Shown here: piece by piece, positions 61,271-64,000 of the stretch
How positions within the stretch are numbered: the first letter of the stretch is position 1
How the letters are laid out: each line of letters opens with the position of its first letter
Assembly: GCF_005116455.1 (NCBI RefSeq)
Contig: NZ_SWBP01000001.1
Span: forward strand, 682,001 to 746,000
Origin: Pedobacter cryophilus
Lineage (GTDB): Bacteria; Bacteroidota; Bacteroidia; Sphingobacteriales; Sphingobacteriaceae
Direction of reading: 5' to 3'
DNA: 64,000 nucleotides
The notes under the pieces: model-generated
Databases searched by the model: none
Told to the model about the DNA's origin: nothing
What the model saw: only the letters and a program-made list of their open reading frames with translations
Position numbers and translations under genes: made by a program

Positions 61271-62410
61271 TTAAATTAACAAAGATTCTATACGGTGAGC
61301 TTGTACTTTTTGCGCAATTGGCGACCAAGAAAAAATAGTGAAATGGCCATCTTGAGAGGCCACCATTGCGATACAATCTTGCTGATCATGAATAAATTGT
61401 GCGGCTGATAAGTGCCTTGTTCCTCCAATTTCTGTAGAGTATTTATCTATGGCTTCGCCACCCATAACAGGTTCAATATAGGATATCTCTTCTATAGCAT
61501 TACTGTTTTTCTTCCTCGTAATTTTAGCTCCAAAAGTGTGTAAATGATGGTCTCGGCTAATTACTGTTGCTCCGTCTACTGCGGTTAAGCCAGCAATATT
61601 GTCTACTTCACTTTTTAAAGCGCTTTGCCAAACGGCTTGCCCTAATTCTTGGTGATCTTGATGAAGAAGTTCATTTAATGCACTAAAAGAGGGGTTAATT
61701 GGATACTGTAAGGGGTGCACAATAGATTTTTTCCACTCGGTAGAGTTTGGTGGTACAATTAACAAAATTCCGCCATGCTGATGCGCTCTCATTGAAACTG
61801 CCAGCTGGATAAAAACGTTTAAGCCATCATTCCAAGAGCAAGGAGAATCTACATCTAATAAAGCGGTTACAATAGCGGGGCAATCTTTTTTAAAGCCGCA
61901 GTTTTTATCTATAATTTTAATTTCGTCGCCTTTTAAAACGGCTACGTTGGTGTATTTTCCAAATCCGTGTAAACGCCTGTGTTTAATAACAATAAGTGCT
62001 GGCTCTGAAACATCTAAAACAAAACAATAATTAGGAATTTTTAAGGCTGTACCCCAAATATATAAGAAGCCGTTTTCTTCCCAAACACCTAAATGAATAC
62101 CTGCTCGCTCAATTCCGGGTGCTAATTTGGTTAGTGTGGCCGAATTTAATGGCAATTTATTCCCAAAAAGTAAGGGTTGTTCTACTTGCTCTGGAGGAAG
62201 AAATGCGATAGAAATTTTTGGAAAATTACCTTCTTCTTTTCTTAAACTCGCCCAAAAAGCCGCATTAATAATGGTCTCAATATTTTTTTGATTAGGAACA
62301 GAGGCCAACTTTTGCTCGCCACTTTCTACAGCACTACCAATATGTTTGATAAAGTGCTGTTCTAATATTTCTGATGCGGACTTTGCAGCTTGGTACGTAG
62401 TTTTATTCAT
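61271..62410 (-). CDS. DACNV-type diadenylate-cyclase-like protein
   Basis: A protein of about 379 residues. The C-terminal part carries the two DisA_N-type active-site motifs: DGA in LTAVDGATVIS (near 280) and GTRHxSA in IGGTRHLSAAQF (near 334), where canonical enzymes read RHR. The N-terminal part (about 1-240) matches what is described as the DACNV putative sensor domain. Together they suggest synthesis of c-di-AMP or a related nucleotide in response to an unknown ligand. The R-to-L change may alter activity. It sits between MaoC and M16 genes. Confidence 0.75.
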   Translation of the reverse strand: MNKTTYQAAKSASEILEQHFIKHIGSAVESGEQKLASVPNQKNIETIINAAFWASLRKEEGNFPKISIAFLPPEQVEQPLLFGNKLPLNSATLTKLAPGIERAGIHLGVWEENGFLYIWGTALKIPNYCFVLDVSEPALIVIKHRRLHGFGKYTNVAVLKGDEIKIIDKNCGFKKDCPAIVTALLDVDSPCSWNDGLNVFIQLAVSMRAHQHGGILLIVPPNSTEWKKSIVHPLQYPINPSFSALNELLHQDHQELGQAVWQSALKSEVDNIAGLTAVDGATVISRDHHLHTFGAKITRKKNSNAIEEISYIEPVMGGEAIDKYSTEIGGTRHLSAAQFIHDQQDCIAMVASQDGHFTIFSWSPIAQKVQAHRIESLLI

Positions 62411-62498
62411 GAATACCAAATTTAATAGATTGGCTTATATCTAATGCTATGGAATTGATTGCGAAAAGTAAATTTATCTATTCCTCCAAAAAAAGCTT

Positions 62499-62957
62499 TT
62501 AGTTAAAGTGATATAAGAAAACAACTTCACCGGTTAAAGCTGGTTTTTTTTGATCTTTAATTTCTAAGCTAATACCAATGTTAGCTTTGGTAATTCCTCT
62601 TAAATTGGCAATAGAAACTAGTTTTACCACTAATCTTACTTCGCTATTTACAGTTACGGCTTGGGCAAATCTCAATTTTTCTACACCATAGTTAATCTCC
62701 ATTTTTAGGTTTTGGATGCTTACTATTTGTTTCCATAAATATGGGATTAAGGAAAGGGTTAAATATCCATGTGCTATAGTGGTTTTAAAAGGACTTTCAG
62801 TAGCTGCTTTTTCTGGATTGGTGTGTATCCACTGGTGATCTAAAGTAGCATCGGCAAATTTATTAATTTGCTCTTGCGTAATTTTATGCCAGTCAGAACT
62901 TCCTAAATCTTTCCCTAAATAAGCTTCAAATTCTTCGTAATTATTAATGGTAATCAT
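62499..62957 (-). CDS. MaoC family dehydratase
   Basis: A 152-residue hot-dog-fold (R)-enoyl hydratase-like protein. The catalytic Asp and His lie in FADATLDHQWIHTNPEKA, and TIAHGYLTLSLIPYLW is a conserved signature. Family members hydrate enoyl-CoA in lipid or polyester metabolism, and the substrate here is unknown. It begins 24 bases after the thiL stop. Confidence 0.94.
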   Translation of the reverse strand: MITINNYEEFEAYLGKDLGSSDWHKITQEQINKFADATLDHQWIHTNPEKAATESPFKTTIAHGYLTLSLIPYLWKQIVSIQNLKMEINYGVEKLRFAQAVTVNSEVRLVVKLVSIANLRGITKANIGISLEIKDQKKPALTGEVVFLYHFN

Positions 62958-62981
62958 AAAATATAAACGTTTTTATAAATT

Positions 62982-64000
62982 TTAACTTTGTGTTGATGTG
63001 AAGGCATTCCAGCCTTGTGCTTTAATATCATGTACGTTCCCTGCTTTGGTAATCAATTGATTGCCTGCACTTTCTTCGGTAATATAGCCAATAATAGAAA
63101 TATCAACATCGTGTTTCATTTGATCGTAATCTGCTTGCTTAATGGTAAAAAGCAGTTCGTAATCTTCGCCACCACTTAAAGCACAAACTGTTGGGTCTAA
63201 ACCAAAACTCAGGGCAGTTTCGGCAGTCATTGGATCTATTGGAAGTTTTTCTTCGTAAATTTTACATCCTTTTTTAGATTGACGAGTGATATGCAAAATT
63301 TCTGAAGCTAAACCATCAGAAATATCAATCATAGATGTTGGTTTAATTTTTAATTTCTTTAATAAATCAACAATATCAATTCGGGCTTCGGGCTTTAACT
63401 GACGCTCAACGATATAATCTTTTCCTTCTAAATCTGGCTGAATATTAGGATTGGTTAAAAAAACCTGCTTTTCTCTTTCTAATAATTGTAGCCCTACATA
63501 AGCTCCGCCTAAATCTCCTGAAACACAAATTAAATCCCCTTCTTCTGCTCCGTTTCTGTAAACAATATCGCTTTCGTCTGCATAACCAATACTTGTGATA
63601 GAGATGACTAAGCCTTGTCGGGACGAAGTAGTATCTCCTCCAATAATATCTACATTAAATTTTTCGCAAGCCAACAACATTCCGGCATACAATTCTTCAA
63701 TAGCTTCTAATGAAAATTTACTCGAAAAACCTAAAGAAACAGTGACTTGAGTAGCCATCCCATTCATGGCATAAATATCACTCAGGTTAACCATAATAGC
63801 TTTATAACCTAAATGTTTTAAGGGTGTAAAAGCTAAATCAAAATGGATTCCCTCTAACAGCATATCTGTAGAAATTAATGCTTTTTTACCTTTAAAATCT
63901 AATACGGCTGCATCATCTCCAACTCCTTTAATACTGCTTTCATTTTTTATATGGATATGCTTGGTTAAATGGTCTATAAGGCCAAATTCTCCTAGTTTTG
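62982..64000 (-). CDS. thiL: thiamine-monophosphate kinase, N-terminus outside window
   Basis: The frame stays open to the window edge, giving about 339 visible residues. The internal Met at 63863 is not the start. ThiL phosphorylates thiamine monophosphate to the active pyrophosphate. Visible motifs are GEFGLI, GVGDDAAVLDF, STDMLLEGIHFD, GGDTTSS, VSGDLGGAYVG, IDISDGLASE and LSGGEDYELLF, covering both ATP and metal sites. It is the third thiamine-related locus in the window. Confidence 0.97.
   Translation of the reverse strand, partial: KLGEFGLIDHLTKHIHIKNESSIKGVGDDAAVLDFKGKKALISTDMLLEGIHFDLAFTPLKHLGYKAIMVNLSDIYAMNGMATQVTVSLGFSSKFSLEAIEELYAGMLLACEKFNVDIIGGDTTSSRQGLVISITSIGYADESDIVYRNGAEEGDLICVSGDLGGAYVGLQLLEREKQVFLTNPNIQPDLEGKDYIVERQLKPEARIDIVDLLKKLKIKPTSMIDISDGLASEILHITRQSKKGCKIYEEKLPIDPMTAETALSFGLDPTVCALSGGEDYELLFTIKQADYDQMKHDVDISIIGYITEESAGNQLITKAGNVHDIKAQGWNAFTSTQS

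Overview
The window is a low-GC, gene-dense piece of a Bacteroidota chromosome, most like Sphingobacteriaceae (Pedobacter and relatives). The evidence is an LpxC-FabZ fusion, a type IX secretion (T9SS) regulator of the PorX type, a T9SS type B C-terminal sorting domain, TonB-dependent uptake, promoter-like TTG-N20-xAxxTTTG boxes, almost no Shine-Dalgarno sequences and frequent TTG starts. No tRNA, rRNA, phage, transposase or CRISPR array was seen.

Layout. 1-750: the end of radA. 1109-9631 (minus): a secreted exopeptidase cluster with three M14 carboxypeptidase-family proteins, one of them catalytically dead, and an S9 peptidase. 9920-13759 (plus): YegP, pirin and a second S9 (DPP IV-like) enzyme. 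13985-17288 (minus): TerC, then an ECF sigma / anti-sigma / DUF4097 unit. 17583-19129: a SixA-like phosphatase overlapping an AONS-like PLP enzyme. 19166-24067 (minus): VanX-type dipeptidase, YihY, alanine dehydrogenase, TsaE and PorX. 24182-29343 (plus): HD hydrolase, then lpxD, lpxC-fabZ, lpxA and a solo ABC ATPase. 29569-29715: a candidate small RNA before 5-formyl-THF cyclo-ligase. 30471-33111: a TPP riboswitch and the TonB receptor it should control. 33191-38943: PQQ-type sugar dehydrogenase, small cassette-like genes, bestrophin and a PafA-like phosphatase. 38986-39530: a GxxExxY gene inside 20-bp inverted repeats. 39539-41255: a ThiE-like and a thiamine-pyrophosphokinase-like protein plus an acetyltransferase. 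41252-47466: FAD oxidoreductase, YugP, ApaG, Dus, and a CPBP / DUF2007 / CdsA / Psd unit. 47748-51454: small membrane and secreted proteins and an ABC exporter. 51455-53563: a repeat-rich island with a decayed parDE locus and an HD-CE fragment. 53572-64000: T9SS type B protein, membrane MutS-like ATPase, amidohydrolase, M16 peptidase, a diadenylate-cyclase-like DACNV protein, MaoC and the start-truncated thiL.

Themes. Thiamine appears three times (riboswitch plus receptor, the ThiE/TPK-like pair, thiL). Cell-envelope work dominates: lipid A, phospholipid synthesis, D-Ala metabolism and secretion. Intergenic DNA is unusually rich in structured repeats. At least seven copies of one imperfect-hairpin family resembling the Flavo-1 RNA motif are present, two with another repeat family inside the loop. 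The strongest leads are the inverted-repeat-bounded GxxExxY unit, the decayed toxin-antitoxin pair, the dead M14 homologue with its zinc motif inverted, the candidate small RNA, and the expanded TPP riboswitch.
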